Assembly (NCBI RefSeq): GCF_031180965.1
Contig: NZ_JAPSLH010000024.1
Coordinates: 1 to 64,000, forward strand
Source: Chelativorans sp.
GTDB lineage: Bacteria; Pseudomonadota; Alphaproteobacteria; Rhizobiales; Rhizobiaceae
Direction: 5' to 3'
Length of the DNA: 64,000 bases
Below the pieces are notes generated by a model. It was not told the origin of the DNA. It worked only from the letters and a program-made list of their open reading frames with translations, and made no database searches. Shown piece by piece: positions 1-7,717 of this stretch (its first letter is position 1; each line of letters begins with the position of its first letter). Position numbers and translations under genes: made by a program.

Positions 1-1
1 G

Positions 2-133
2 GACGGCAAGACCGTGCTGACCATGCGCCAGCTTCATCCCAGCCGCGAGCGGCGGAAGGCAGTCATTGACTTCGGTGCCGTGGAATACGGGCTGCAGACG
101 CTGGATGGTCTCGCCGCTTGGCTGGATTGTTGA
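2..133 (+). CDS. SRPBCC-family protein, C-terminal end (partial)
   Basis: The open frame enters from the left edge and ends at TGA 131-133, leaving 43 residues. The fragment ends with a GLQTLDGLAAWL helix, the usual C-terminal alpha helix of AHSA1-like SRPBCC (START-fold) proteins that bind small hydrophobic ligands in the cytoplasm. Only the last strand and helix are visible, so ligand and partner cannot be inferred. A second, unrelated SRPBCC gene lies at 32552-33046 next to an ArsR regulator, and this one may have had a similar partner left of the window. Confidence 0.6.
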   Translation, partial: DGKTVLTMRQLHPSRERRKAVIDFGAVEYGLQTLDGLAAWLDC

Positions 134-525
134 ACGCGTCCATTTGAAGGTCGCCGATAGGCCGTGATAGCTCAGTGATCGACTGCTTTGAGGGCCTTTC
201 GGCTTGGGCTTTTAGCCAGGCAAGCCCCTGGAGCAGACCTTCTGGTTTCGCCGTCATCTTGTTGCAGCAACGCCCTGGCGGGTGCAACTGACTGACCTTG
301 AGCGAGAGTCTTCCCCTCGTGCGGCTGATCAATGCTGCGTCGGTGGTGCCGGATCAAAAAGAATGGAATGTTCGCAACGGCGGGGGCGACAGTGGGACAT
401 GCCGTCCAAAAACCCTTTAAAAGCAACGGCGCGCAAATTGCCCCACCGTTGGCGCATTGAAACCGCTGACAATTTTCACTCCCCTTGGGAGTGCCCGTCT
501 TCGACTACGTGTGCAGGATGGCGGC
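134..525. other. Gene-poor stretch, nothing recognised
   Basis: Short frames exist on both strands, but none shows a known domain, a plausible ribosome binding site, or typical composition. It separates the SRPBCC tail from the convergent HIRAN-like gene. I could not identify a terminator or RNA gene here. Confidence 0.5.
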
Positions 526-993
526 TTAGCCGCGAAGTCGTTTCTTCATGGAATGACCCGGCGGGGCAAGGACAATGAGATTCACGTCGATATATCCATC
601 GTCACCGCGCCACAGGCTGTAGAGCTCCGCTTCAATGGGTATGCCCACCGAGATGAGATCCCGGTGCAACTCCTTCGCCGTGACCCGATCGAGAAAGCCG
701 ATGTGCCAGCGGTCCATGCTTACGTACCCGTCGACGGCGATCGCGTTCTTGTCATGGGGGTTGGCGGGATCAGGGCGCAGTCGAACTCCATACCGCTGTC
801 CTTCGCCCTCGGCCAGTGCGACCGCCATCACGAAGGAGCGAACGGCATCTTGCCTATGTTGGAGCCCCACTACCTTCACTGCGGTTGTTGTCTGCACCCA
901 TTTTCCATCAGGCTTGTAACGATCTTGCCCGAACTTCCCTGAGGGCAGACGCCGCAGGCGCGCGCCGAAAATCCAATTGAGAAGCCCCATGGT
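526..993 (-). CDS. HIRAN-domain-like protein
   Basis: A 155-residue protein. The middle carries VVGLQHRQDAVRSFV, then GVRLRPDPANPHDKNAIAV, then WHIGFLDR. This matches the HIRAN pattern in which a PxNPxDxNAI motif precedes a short glycine strand. HIRAN domains bind DNA ends or damaged DNA and occur alone or fused to SNF2 helicases; here the domain stands alone. I chose the ATG at 993 because GGAGGGG lies just upstream; an in-frame ATG 60 bases earlier lacks such a site. The upstream region shares a GGCTACTC...CGCGACATG block with the leader of the DUF4145-like gene at 1885, so the two may be co-regulated. Function is inferred from the domain only. Confidence 0.6.
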   Translation of the reverse strand, partial: TMGLLNWIFGARLRRLPSGKFGQDRYKPDGKWVQTTTAVKVVGLQHRQDAVRSFVMAVALAEGEGQRYGVRLRPDPANPHDKNAIAVDGYVSMDRWHIGFLDRVTAKELHRDLISVGIPIEAELYSLWRGDDGYIDVNLIVLAPPGHSMKKRLRG

Positions 994-1067
994 CCCCTCC
1001 CATGTTGCATGTCGCGCCGAGTAGCCAGCTGGCTCTAACGGCCCTTTAGCCACCGCTTGCCATCGAA

Positions 1068-1885
1068 CTATTTACCAGAGCTGTTCTCATCATCAGCGCG
1101 TCCTCCATCCCTTCGTTGAATCTGACCTCGGGCTCCTGGAGGCAATCCTCGAAAAAGTTCATTGATGTGATTCGGCCGTGTGATCATGTGTTCGCATATG
1201 ATATTGACGAGGCCGAAAAGCTTCAACGCAGTTTCCTCGACATCTTCTTGTGACATCTTGGCCAGGATGAACGGCGTTGTTTGCAGTAACTCGTACAATG
1301 TCCAACGCTTTCTGAACTTGAGGGTCGAGTCCCTTCTTTAACCAGGGCTGCGATGTCATCGTTGATGTTCTCGCCCTCCTGTCCCAGTTCTCTGCACAGG
1401 CGCTGAATTGCAAGGCGCAGCAACGCTGCAGCCGCCCTTGGAGAATGGGGAAGGACTACTCCTGCTTCCAGGTAATCCTTCCTGACCGAAATCGGCATGT
1501 CTTCCGATGGGGCTGGCGCATCGATGCTCAGGGGCCAGAGCATCTTTGTGTGAAGCCAGATGGCGACTTGTCTGCACTCTTCGCACAGTGAGAGGTTTAG
1601 ATTTGCGAGGTGCCAATCGGAAAACCGGTCGCTCTTCTCGATGAACAGTTCTCCCGAGCCGACTCTCCGAAGATAATCGGCTAAACGTTTAACGCCGTCT
1701 TCTGGGATTTTGGAGTTGCTCTCCAATTCTCGAGCATGCTCCTCGGCTGCCTCCGGTGACCAAACTCCTGAACTGTCGCCTTTTCTCAAATAGACGTGAT
1801 GCCAGGATTGCGAAGTCAACGTTCCACAACGCGGGCAATTGAATGCTGTTAGCGCAGTAGACGGGCTGACATATTTTCCGCGCAC
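1068..1885 (-). pseudogene. DUF4145-family protein, disrupted by two frameshifts
   Basis: Three overlapping frames make one protein. The first holds a zinc ribbon (CPRCG ... CEEC) and SPRAAAALLRLAIQRLC. The second continues KKGLDPQVQKALDIVR and NNAVHPGQ. The third gives ALKLFGLVNIICEHMI and a basic tail. This order is the normal DUF4145 layout, a domain often found alone or fused to restriction and other defence enzymes. Each join (near 1345 and near 1255) is explained by one extra base. At the second, removing the G between CAA and ATGTCACAA restores the frame. Without correction the product loses its conserved C-terminal half. It is either a decaying gene or the result of sequence errors. 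Confidence 0.65.
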
Positions 1886-2068
1886 GTGCTGTTCTCAAAG
1901 GCGTTGTATGAGCCGTCCCCATGTCGCGTCCATGTCGCGTGGAGTAGCCGAGTGTCGCAGGAAACCGTTAGAAATCAAGGGAACTGGTTTGCAACATGGC
2001 GCGACACAAAGAGCTAGGCTCCCAGCCAGTCGCGTTCCCTCATCCCCTTGAAAATGCTAAAGAAATTG

Positions 2069-2125
2069 GTGGTAGCGGAGGAGTGCTGCCGCCAATACAG
2101 TCCTGCAACCGAGTTCCTGTGTTAA
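2069..2125 (+). pseudogene. Fossil C-terminus of a large serine recombinase
   Basis: In one frame the bases encode VVAEECCRQYSPATEFLC and then TAA. The intact recombinase at 43910-45550 ends VVAEEGYRQYSPATEFVC, so 15 of 18 codons match. Similarity stops abruptly upstream of 2069. As with the intact gene, a tRNA-fMet 3' fragment follows within about 20 bases. This is the scar of a related integration module whose body has been deleted. Confidence 0.8.
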
Positions 2126-2143
2126 TATCATTGAAAAGGCGTT

Positions 2144-2169
2144 CAGGTTTAAATCCTGTCCCGCAACCA
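2144..2169 (+). other. tRNA-fMet 3' fragment, putative att site (left)
   Basis: The 26 bases match the T-arm and acceptor end of an initiator tRNA, including the terminal CCGCAACCA. One C is missing from the acceptor stretch relative to the fragment at 45591-45617. No 5' half of a tRNA precedes it, so it is not a functional tRNA gene. Its position right after a recombinase tail mirrors the right-hand site. It is best read as an attachment-site remnant at the left border of the catabolic island. Confidence 0.7.
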
Positions 2170-2253
2170 CTTCTGTCGTAACTCTCTGGAAGTTCAGTAT
2201 AACGTTGCATGCGGCAAATAGGTTGTGCCGAGTGTGGGCTGCGGGGCGCTCTC

Positions 2254-2272
2254 GTACATAGGTGCCATGTAC
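2254..2272. promoter_or_regulatory. Inverted repeat GTACAT-N7-ATGTAC
   Basis: Perfect 6-base arms around 7 bases, just inside the left island border. It could be an operator for a lost gene. No intact gene lies next to it, so its role is unknown. Confidence 0.3.
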
Positions 2273-2323
2273 ACTCTGCTATGATCTAAGGCGTGGCGGT
2301 TCGTCGCTCTGAACAAGAATGCG

Positions 2324-2790
2324 CTACCTCGCAACGACCGCGAACGACGCGCTGCAGCGCGAATTTCGTAGATGCACCTTGTCCGCCCTGATCCGCAGGG
2401 CGATGTCGTCGCCCGGCCTGCCGGCGCGGCACTCGGGGAAAACGGTCATAACGAGGGTCATCGCCTATCCTGGCGAAAACCATGGTTTCGGCCCCTGTCG
2501 GCTCAACCCCGGCGATCTTAGCCTGAACCGCTTCCGGAGAGCCGAGCTCTGCCACCTCGAATGTTCCGGACGCACCCCGCAAGTCATGGCGCGTCCTCCG
2601 CAGGATCGCCCTTGTGTCTCGGCGGGGTGGCGCCGGATACGGACGGCGGTCGCCCGTTCTCGCGCGCAATCACATCCTCTTTAAGTTCATGGCGGAAGAA
2701 CCGATAAAGCCGGCAACGAACCTGTTGGCCGGAGATTCGTAGAGGTCGAGCGGCTTTCCAATCGGCTCTGTCGCAGGCTCGAAGTTGAGA
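2324..2790 (-). pseudogene. ABC transporter ATPase (UgpC/MalK type), C-terminal debris
   Basis: Pieces in different frames line up in the order of a carbohydrate-type ABC ATPase C-terminus. First is PIGKPLDLYESPANRFVAGF (signature of the end of the nucleotide-binding domain), then GVRPEH, then a TOBE segment KIAGVEPTGAETMVFARIG. Last is RPGDDIALRIRADKVHL before TAG 2326-2324. At least two frameshifts and a stop separate the pieces, and Walker A, signature and Walker B regions are absent. It is a dead remnant. It shows that another solute-import locus once stood at this end of the island. Confidence 0.7.
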
Positions 2791-2937
2791 TGCGGAAGGG
2801 CCTTCTGCTCAGTTTTAACGCGGCAGGATTTAAAACTGTTCGACAAGTGACGGTGCTGGATTGTGCCCGTACCTCGCCTGTCGTCTCCGCATCATATGGA
2901 CCATTTCAATGCCGAACTAGTCAGCCATGACGTTTTG

Positions 2938-2988
2938 CGAGACCGGTAACTTCTCTGGGGTCAGGCGGCGCGCAGGAGAGGCGGTTTT
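2938..2988. repeat. Left copy of a ~50-bp direct repeat flanking the catabolic cluster
   Basis: The block runs from CGAGACCGGTAACTTCTC to GGAGAGGCGGTTTT. A diverged copy in the same orientation lies at 28186-28233. By eye the two agree at about 43 of 49 aligned bases. The pair brackets the whole catabolic cluster, which suggests ends or scars of a mobile element. Confidence 0.65.
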
Positions 2989-2990
2989 AA

Positions 2991-3005
2991 TTTCACTTGG
3001 TGAAA
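2991..3005. promoter_or_regulatory. Palindrome TTTCA-N5-TGAAA (site 1)
   Basis: TTTCACTTGGTGAAA lies 186 bases upstream of the CoA-transferase gene. It fits the pattern shared with sites at 11642, 13670, 21747 and 28158. It is a candidate operator of the IclR regulator encoded at 11671-12501. Confidence 0.5.
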
Positions 3006-3190
3006 GTTCGGACAGTCTACATTGCTCGTGAGGCGCAGATGGCGGTATCCAAACTGTGCAAGAGGAGGCACGGCGTTCATCGGCAGGTGCACTGTTAGAA
3101 CTATAGCTTCCCGTCAGATAATCTGGCCCGAGCGGTAGTTGGCTCAGCTGAACTTCGCCTGTCTCCTGATGATATTTGCCTGGAGGAGTA

Positions 3191-4453
3191 ATGAGTTCGA
3201 CCAGTACAGCATCTAATCCTTCGGCTGCCGCAGGTGGAAATTCCAAGCCGGCTCTTGCAGGCATCCGGATTGTCGACCTTACTCAGTTCGAAGCGGGAAC
3301 GTCATGCACCGAAACGCTGGCATGGCTGGGTGCAGATGTCATCAAGGTGGAGCCTCCAAAACGCGGCGAGCAGGGTCGAGGTGCAACCACCGACAAGCCG
3401 GGGTCAGACTCTCCGTATTTCCTGCTGCTCAACGCCAATAAGCGCAGTGTGACATGCAATCTGAAATCACAGGGCGGCCGCGAACTCCTGGAGAAGCTGA
3501 TTACGCGTGCGGATGTTTTCATAGAGAACTTCGCGCCAGGCGCCATTGAACGGCTCGGCTTCGACTATGAACGCGTGCGCGCCATAAATCCTTGCGTGAT
3601 CTACGCTCAAATAAAGGGTTTCCCACCCGAAGGGCGCTTCAAGAACTTCCTCGCATTCGACCCGATCGCGCAGGCAGCAGGCGGAGCGCTCTCCATTACC
3701 GGCGAGGAGGGAGGCCGCCCACTGAAGCCGGGGCCGAACATTGGTGACACCGGAGCAGGCCTGCATTGCGCGATCGGCATTCTCGCGGCGCTGCATCAGC
3801 GTCACGCCACGAATGAGGGCCAGCGGGTCGAAGTCACGATGCAGGATGCGGTTATCAATTTCGGCCGCATCGCATATGCGGCGCAATACATGTTCGACGC
3901 GCCTGCGCCGCGATGCGGAAATCAGAGCATTATCGCTGGCACCTCGCCTAGCGAAGTCTATCCCTGCAAGGGTGGCGGTCCAAACGACTATTGCTACGTT
4001 TATACGACGCGCGCCAGCAATGCGCATTGGCACCGCCTGCTTGAAGTGATCGGCCGCAACGATCTGCTGGATGACCCTCGTTTCATTGACGCCAAGTCTC
4101 GAGCGGCGAATTTCCGCAGCGTCGATGAGATCATCTCCGCCTGGACCATCCAGCATGACAAATACACCGTCATGCAGGTTCTCGGCGAGGCAGGAATTCC
4201 TGCCAGCGCCACCTTCGATACGGTCGAGCTCTCCAAAGATCCGGAACTGCGCGAGCGCGGAACCTTCGTGACGGTGGATCATCCGGTGCGCGGAGAGTTT
4301 GTTCTCCCCGGTTCCATGATCAAGCTATCGGCCAGTCACGTGCCGGTCAAACCTGCCCCTGAGCTCGGGGCGGACAATCATGAGGTCTATGGGGGATTGC
4401 TTGGACTTTCCCGGAATGAAATCGAAAGACTACAAGAGATGGGCGAGATCTAG
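3191..4453 (+). CDS. CaiB/BaiF (class III) CoA-transferase
   Basis: This 420-residue protein moves coenzyme A between carboxylic acids in the cytoplasm. It opens with GIRIVDLTQFEAG and DVIKVEPP, typical of formyl-CoA-transferase relatives. An Asp near residue 186 (NIGDTGAG) is the expected catalytic carboxylate that forms the anhydride and thioester intermediates. Later segments (GIPASA, DPEL, RGTF) also fit the family. I start at ATG 3191, which follows GGAGGAG at good distance, rather than an upstream in-frame start. The next gene is a thiamine-diphosphate lyase of the oxalyl-CoA decarboxylase / 2-hydroxyacyl-CoA lyase group. The transferase therefore probably activates the acid that the lyase cleaves. 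Substrate unknown: oxalate or a 2-hydroxy acid are candidates. Confidence 0.88.
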   Translation: MSSTSTASNPSAAAGGNSKPALAGIRIVDLTQFEAGTSCTETLAWLGADVIKVEPPKRGEQGRGATTDKPGSDSPYFLLLNANKRSVTCNLKSQGGRELLEKLITRADVFIENFAPGAIERLGFDYERVRAINPCVIYAQIKGFPPEGRFKNFLAFDPIAQAAGGALSITGEEGGRPLKPGPNIGDTGAGLHCAIGILAALHQRHATNEGQRVEVTMQDAVINFGRIAYAAQYMFDAPAPRCGNQSIIAGTSPSEVYPCKGGGPNDYCYVYTTRASNAHWHRLLEVIGRNDLLDDPRFIDAKSRAANFRSVDEIISAWTIQHDKYTVMQVLGEAGIPASATFDTVELSKDPELRERGTFVTVDHPVRGEFVLPGSMIKLSASHVPVKPAPELGADNHEVYGGLLGLSRNEIERLQEMGEI

Positions 4454-4499
4454 ACTGCTGAACTGTCCTCCCCTGCCACTCAAAGGATAAGAATAGAAG

Positions 4500-6143
4500 A
4501 TGGTCCGCGGATACACGTTGTTTGGCGAAGCTCTCGCGAATGAAGGCGTAGACACCGGGTTCTACATCATGGGCGGACCAATAAATGATGCGGTCAAGGC
4601 CGCTATCGCTGGCGGTGTCCGCATGGTGGATACGCGACATGAACAGGCTGCCGCGTTCGCGGCGCAGGCCTATGCGCGGGTGAAGGGCAAACCGGGGCTC
4701 TGCATGGGCGCTTCTGGCCCCGGCGCGATCAATCTTACTCTCGGATTGGCCAACGCGCTGATTGACTGCGCGCCGGTCGTAGCCTTCGGCGGCGCCAGTC
4801 CCGTCGCCCAGTATTTGCAAGGTTCGTTTCAGGAGATTGACCAGTTGGCCATCATGCGCCCGGTCACGAAATGGGCCGAGCGCGTCTACGAGGCGCGGCG
4901 CATTCCCGAATATGTCAACATTGCCTTTCGCCGTGCCATGTCAGGCAAACCCGGTCCCGTCTATATCGATCTGCCGGGGGATGTCCTTTATGCAGAGGTG
5001 GACGAGTCGGAAGTCGTGTGGCCAAGGGTGCCCGCCAATAAGGCGCGGAGCAGGCCGGCCGCTGACGCGGCCACCCTATCTGAAGTGTCCGAAGCGCTTT
5101 CAAAGGCGGAGCGTCCGATCATCATAACCGGGAGTGGTATCCTGTGGTCACAGGCTTCCGACCAGCTTTCGGCATTCGTCGATGCCACGGGCATTCCATT
5201 CTATACGACTCCGCAGGGCAGGGGCGTAATCCCTGAGGATCACCCATATTTGTTCGCTCACGCGCGGTCCACCGCCTTCAAGGAAGCCGATCTGGTACTG
5301 ATTATAGGGACCCGGCTCAACTACGTGATTTCCCATGCCCGTCCGCCGCGTTTCTCGGCAACCGCCACGATCGTTCAGGTCGACACGGATGCCGATGGCG
5401 TCGGAGCAAACGATAGGGTCGATATTCCAGTCATCGCGGATGCTGCCACAGTGCTGGAACAACTCCTCGGTATGTTGAGAACGTCCCTGAAGCCGGACAG
5501 GTATGCAGAATGGCGGAGCCAACTCGCGGCGGTGGAGAGCAAACGTGTTCCAAGGCACGAGGAGGCCATCGCAACGGATCAGATGCCGATCCACCCGTTG
5601 CGCCTTTGCAAGGAAGTTCGTGATTTCATCGACCGCGATGCAATACTGGTGGTCGACGGCCAGGAAATCCTTAATTTCGGACGCCAGACGATACCGAGCT
5701 TCATGCCTGGCCACAGGCTTAACTCCGGGCCTTTTGGGACAATGGGTGTGGGGATGCCGTTCGGCGTAGGTGCCAAGGCCGCGCGCCCTGACGCGCAGGT
5801 CGTCGTACTGCATGGCGACGGATCCTTCGGCCTCAACGCAATGGAACTCGATACTGCCGTTCGTCACGACCTCCCGGTGCTCGTGATCATCAGCCTAAAC
5901 GGCGGCTGGACTGCGGACCCGGAGAAACTGAAGCCAGGCCGGGACCTTGGTTATACTCACTACGAAAAGATGGCGGAAGCTCTCGGCTGTCATGGGGAAT
6001 ATGTCGAACGGCCCGAAGACATCAGGCCGGCCCTGGAAAGGGGCGCTGCAGCAGTCACTAGCGGCAAGACAGCGGTAATCAACGTAGTGACGGATTGGCG
6101 GGCGCTGTCCACCACCGCGAGCTTTACCGCTTATCGAACCTGA
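4500..6143 (+). CDS. Thiamine-diphosphate enzyme, 2-hydroxyacyl-CoA lyase / oxalyl-CoA decarboxylase type
   Basis: A 547-residue protein with the three-domain layout of the acetolactate synthase superfamily. The catalytic Glu that activates the cofactor is near residue 48 (TRHEQAA). The central domain starts about residue 190, and the cofactor-binding GDGSF motif is near residue 439 with LNGGW about 27 residues on. The family includes acetolactate synthase, oxalyl-CoA decarboxylase and 2-hydroxyacyl-CoA lyases. The CoA-transferase 46 bases upstream favours the CoA-ester enzymes. Such lyases release formyl-CoA, whose CoA the transferase could hand to a new substrate molecule. The C-terminal region reads NGGWTADP rather than the NNxGIY of characterised oxalyl-CoA decarboxylases, so oxalate is not assured. 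The Tct transporter downstream may import the substrate. Confidence 0.8.
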   Translation: MVRGYTLFGEALANEGVDTGFYIMGGPINDAVKAAIAGGVRMVDTRHEQAAAFAAQAYARVKGKPGLCMGASGPGAINLTLGLANALIDCAPVVAFGGASPVAQYLQGSFQEIDQLAIMRPVTKWAERVYEARRIPEYVNIAFRRAMSGKPGPVYIDLPGDVLYAEVDESEVVWPRVPANKARSRPAADAATLSEVSEALSKAERPIIITGSGILWSQASDQLSAFVDATGIPFYTTPQGRGVIPEDHPYLFAHARSTAFKEADLVLIIGTRLNYVISHARPPRFSATATIVQVDTDADGVGANDRVDIPVIADAATVLEQLLGMLRTSLKPDRYAEWRSQLAAVESKRVPRHEEAIATDQMPIHPLRLCKEVRDFIDRDAILVVDGQEILNFGRQTIPSFMPGHRLNSGPFGTMGVGMPFGVGAKAARPDAQVVVLHGDGSFGLNAMELDTAVRHDLPVLVIISLNGGWTADPEKLKPGRDLGYTHYEKMAEALGCHGEYVERPEDIRPALERGAAAVTSGKTAVINVVTDWRALSTTASFTAYRT

Positions 6144-6236
6144 CGAGGTCGCGAATAGGCTCGATGGGGTCGGCCTCGCGCCCTTGACGAAGGAACGGCA
6201 ACATCGAAACGTTCAAAGGTGGAGGAGATGATGGTT

Positions 6237-7220
6237 ATGAACAAAGGAATCGGATTGCGTGCGATGGGACGTAAAGAGCCGACGCGACGCAGCGTAATTG
6301 CGGGCTGCGCGGCCGCGGCGCTTACGATGCTCGCTCCAACAAACTTGATGGCGCAGGAATGGCCCTCGCGCCCGATTGAACTCGTCGTCCCCTTTGCGCC
6401 CGGTGGAGGGACAGATCTGTTGGCCCGGGCTTTGGCTGATGAATTGTCTAAACAATTCAAGGTGCCGGTGCAGGTCGTGAACCGTGCGGGCGGGGGCGGC
6501 GTCGTCGGCTTTGAGGAAATCAAATCAGCAAAGCCGGACGGTCACACGCTCGGAATTCTTACTGCCCAGATTATCACCGCAAACCTTCGCGGAGTGATGC
6601 AGACCTCGTACAAGGACTTCGCTCCGGTTGCGATGCTGTCCATCGATTACGCCGGCTTGTCAGTACAGGCCGATGCCAAATGGAAGACGCTCGCGGAATT
6701 TCTGGACGATGCCAAAGCCAGTCCAGGCACCATAACGGTAGGCAATGGCAGCCAGGGCGGAAGTTTTCACATGCTTGCTCGCAATTTGGAGGAAGCCGCC
6801 GGCGTCCAGGTCAAGCACGTTCCGTTCGATGGAGGGCCGGCCGCCATCGTCCAATTGCTCGGCGGGCATATCGACAGCACCATCAACGGCATTACTGAGA
6901 CGCTGCCTTATATCCAGTCGGGGCAACTGCGCATGTTGGCGGTCTCCGGCCCGAAACGCTACCCGGAACTTCCCGACGTTCCCACGTCGGGTGAACTTGG
7001 CTATCCGCTCGATATCGCGACGTGGCGCGGAGTGGGTATGCCCAAGGATACTCCCCCGGAGATCGTGGCCAAGATTTCCGATGCAGTGGCGACCGCAGCG
7101 AAAGCCGACACCTTCCTCGCGGCCATGAAAAAAATCGGGGCCAACGTGGAATACATGAATTCATCGGAGTTTTCCGAATACCTCGCAAAGCAAGAGGAGA
7201 TCTATAAAAAGATTTTCTAA
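6237..7220 (+). CDS. tctC: Tripartite tricarboxylate transporter substrate-binding protein (TctC)
   Basis: A periplasmic solute receptor of 327 residues. It has a basic N-terminus with RRSVIAG and a hydrophobic stretch ending LMAQEWPSRP, typical of an exported TctC/Bug protein. After cleavage come PIELVVPFAPGGGTDLLAR and VNRAGGGGVVG, the two loops that grip the carboxylate, and later HVPFDGGPAAIVQLLGGHID. These receptors bind organic acids such as citrate, aromatic acids or sugar acids and deliver them to TctAB. ATG 6237 stands 9 bases after GGAGGAG; nearer ATGs at 6228 and 6231 are too close to that site. tctB and tctA follow on the same strand. The ligand cannot be read from sequence; the neighbouring genes point to a carboxylate that enters CoA-ester chemistry. 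Confidence 0.9.
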   Translation: MNKGIGLRAMGRKEPTRRSVIAGCAAAALTMLAPTNLMAQEWPSRPIELVVPFAPGGGTDLLARALADELSKQFKVPVQVVNRAGGGGVVGFEEIKSAKPDGHTLGILTAQIITANLRGVMQTSYKDFAPVAMLSIDYAGLSVQADAKWKTLAEFLDDAKASPGTITVGNGSQGGSFHMLARNLEEAAGVQVKHVPFDGGPAAIVQLLGGHIDSTINGITETLPYIQSGQLRMLAVSGPKRYPELPDVPTSGELGYPLDIATWRGVGMPKDTPPEIVAKISDAVATAAKADTFLAAMKKIGANVEYMNSSEFSEYLAKQEEIYKKIF

Positions 7221-7233
7221 TATATTTGCACTG

Positions 7234-7257
7234 CCGCCGGGTCGCGGTCCCCGGCGG
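7234..7257 (+). other. Intercistronic hairpin between tctC and tctB
   Basis: CCGCCGGG and CCCGGCGG form an 8-bp all-GC-rich stem with an 8-base loop, 13 bases after the tctC stop. No run of T follows, so it is not a standard terminator. Its place suggests a 3' stabiliser or partial attenuator that leaves more receptor than membrane mRNA. Confidence 0.5.
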
Positions 7258-7275
7258 GCCTCCAACGAGCTTGAG

Positions 7276-7713
7276 ATGAAAATCAACAAGACGGAATGCG
7301 CCGTTGCGGCATTGATCGCTCTCTTCGGCGCTGTCATGTCGTATTGGGGGAGCCTCTATGGCATCGGCTCTCTCGGAGAAATGGGGACCGGGTACTTTCC
7401 GGTCCTCCTCGGCTTGGTAACTGTCTTCTTTGGCGCTGCCACATTGCTGGATGTGGCCCGCTCAGAAAGCCCGCCTCCTGAAGTACCCTGGCGTGCCGCC
7501 GTTTGCGTATTTTCGGCCATTCTCGTTTGGGCGCTGCTGGTAGAGCGCGTCGGTCTCTTTCCCAGTTCTGTGCTGCTGGTCATCATCGCATCCTTAGGGA
7601 GAAGAAAATCCAACTTGCGTTCTGTCATCATCACTGCGTTTGTCGCATCGGCGGCGTCAGTGCTGATATTCCTCGAGGGATTTTCCATTCCGCTGCGGGC
7701 CATAGCGTGGTGA
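7276..7713 (+). CDS. tctB: Tripartite tricarboxylate transporter small membrane subunit (TctB)
   Basis: A 145-residue protein with four hydrophobic segments: near residues 8-28, 38-58, 73-95 and 100-140 (the last is split). The GTGYFPVLLGLVT motif near residue 38 is the hallmark of TctB. It works with TctA in the inner membrane to take up carboxylates from the TctC receptor using an ion gradient. The gene follows tctC after a 55-base gap with a strong hairpin, and tctA starts 4 bases after its stop, so the two membrane subunits are translationally linked. Confidence 0.88.
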   Translation: MKINKTECAVAALIALFGAVMSYWGSLYGIGSLGEMGTGYFPVLLGLVTVFFGAATLLDVARSESPPPEVPWRAAVCVFSAILVWALLVERVGLFPSSVLLVIIASLGRRKSNLRSVIITAFVASAASVLIFLEGFSIPLRAIAW

Positions 7714-7717
7714 CGCC

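Noticed and set aside
2286-2669. A free-standing 127-residue gene
   Set aside because: Its middle is the TOBE segment of a broken ABC ATPase; the ends are frame-shifted noise.
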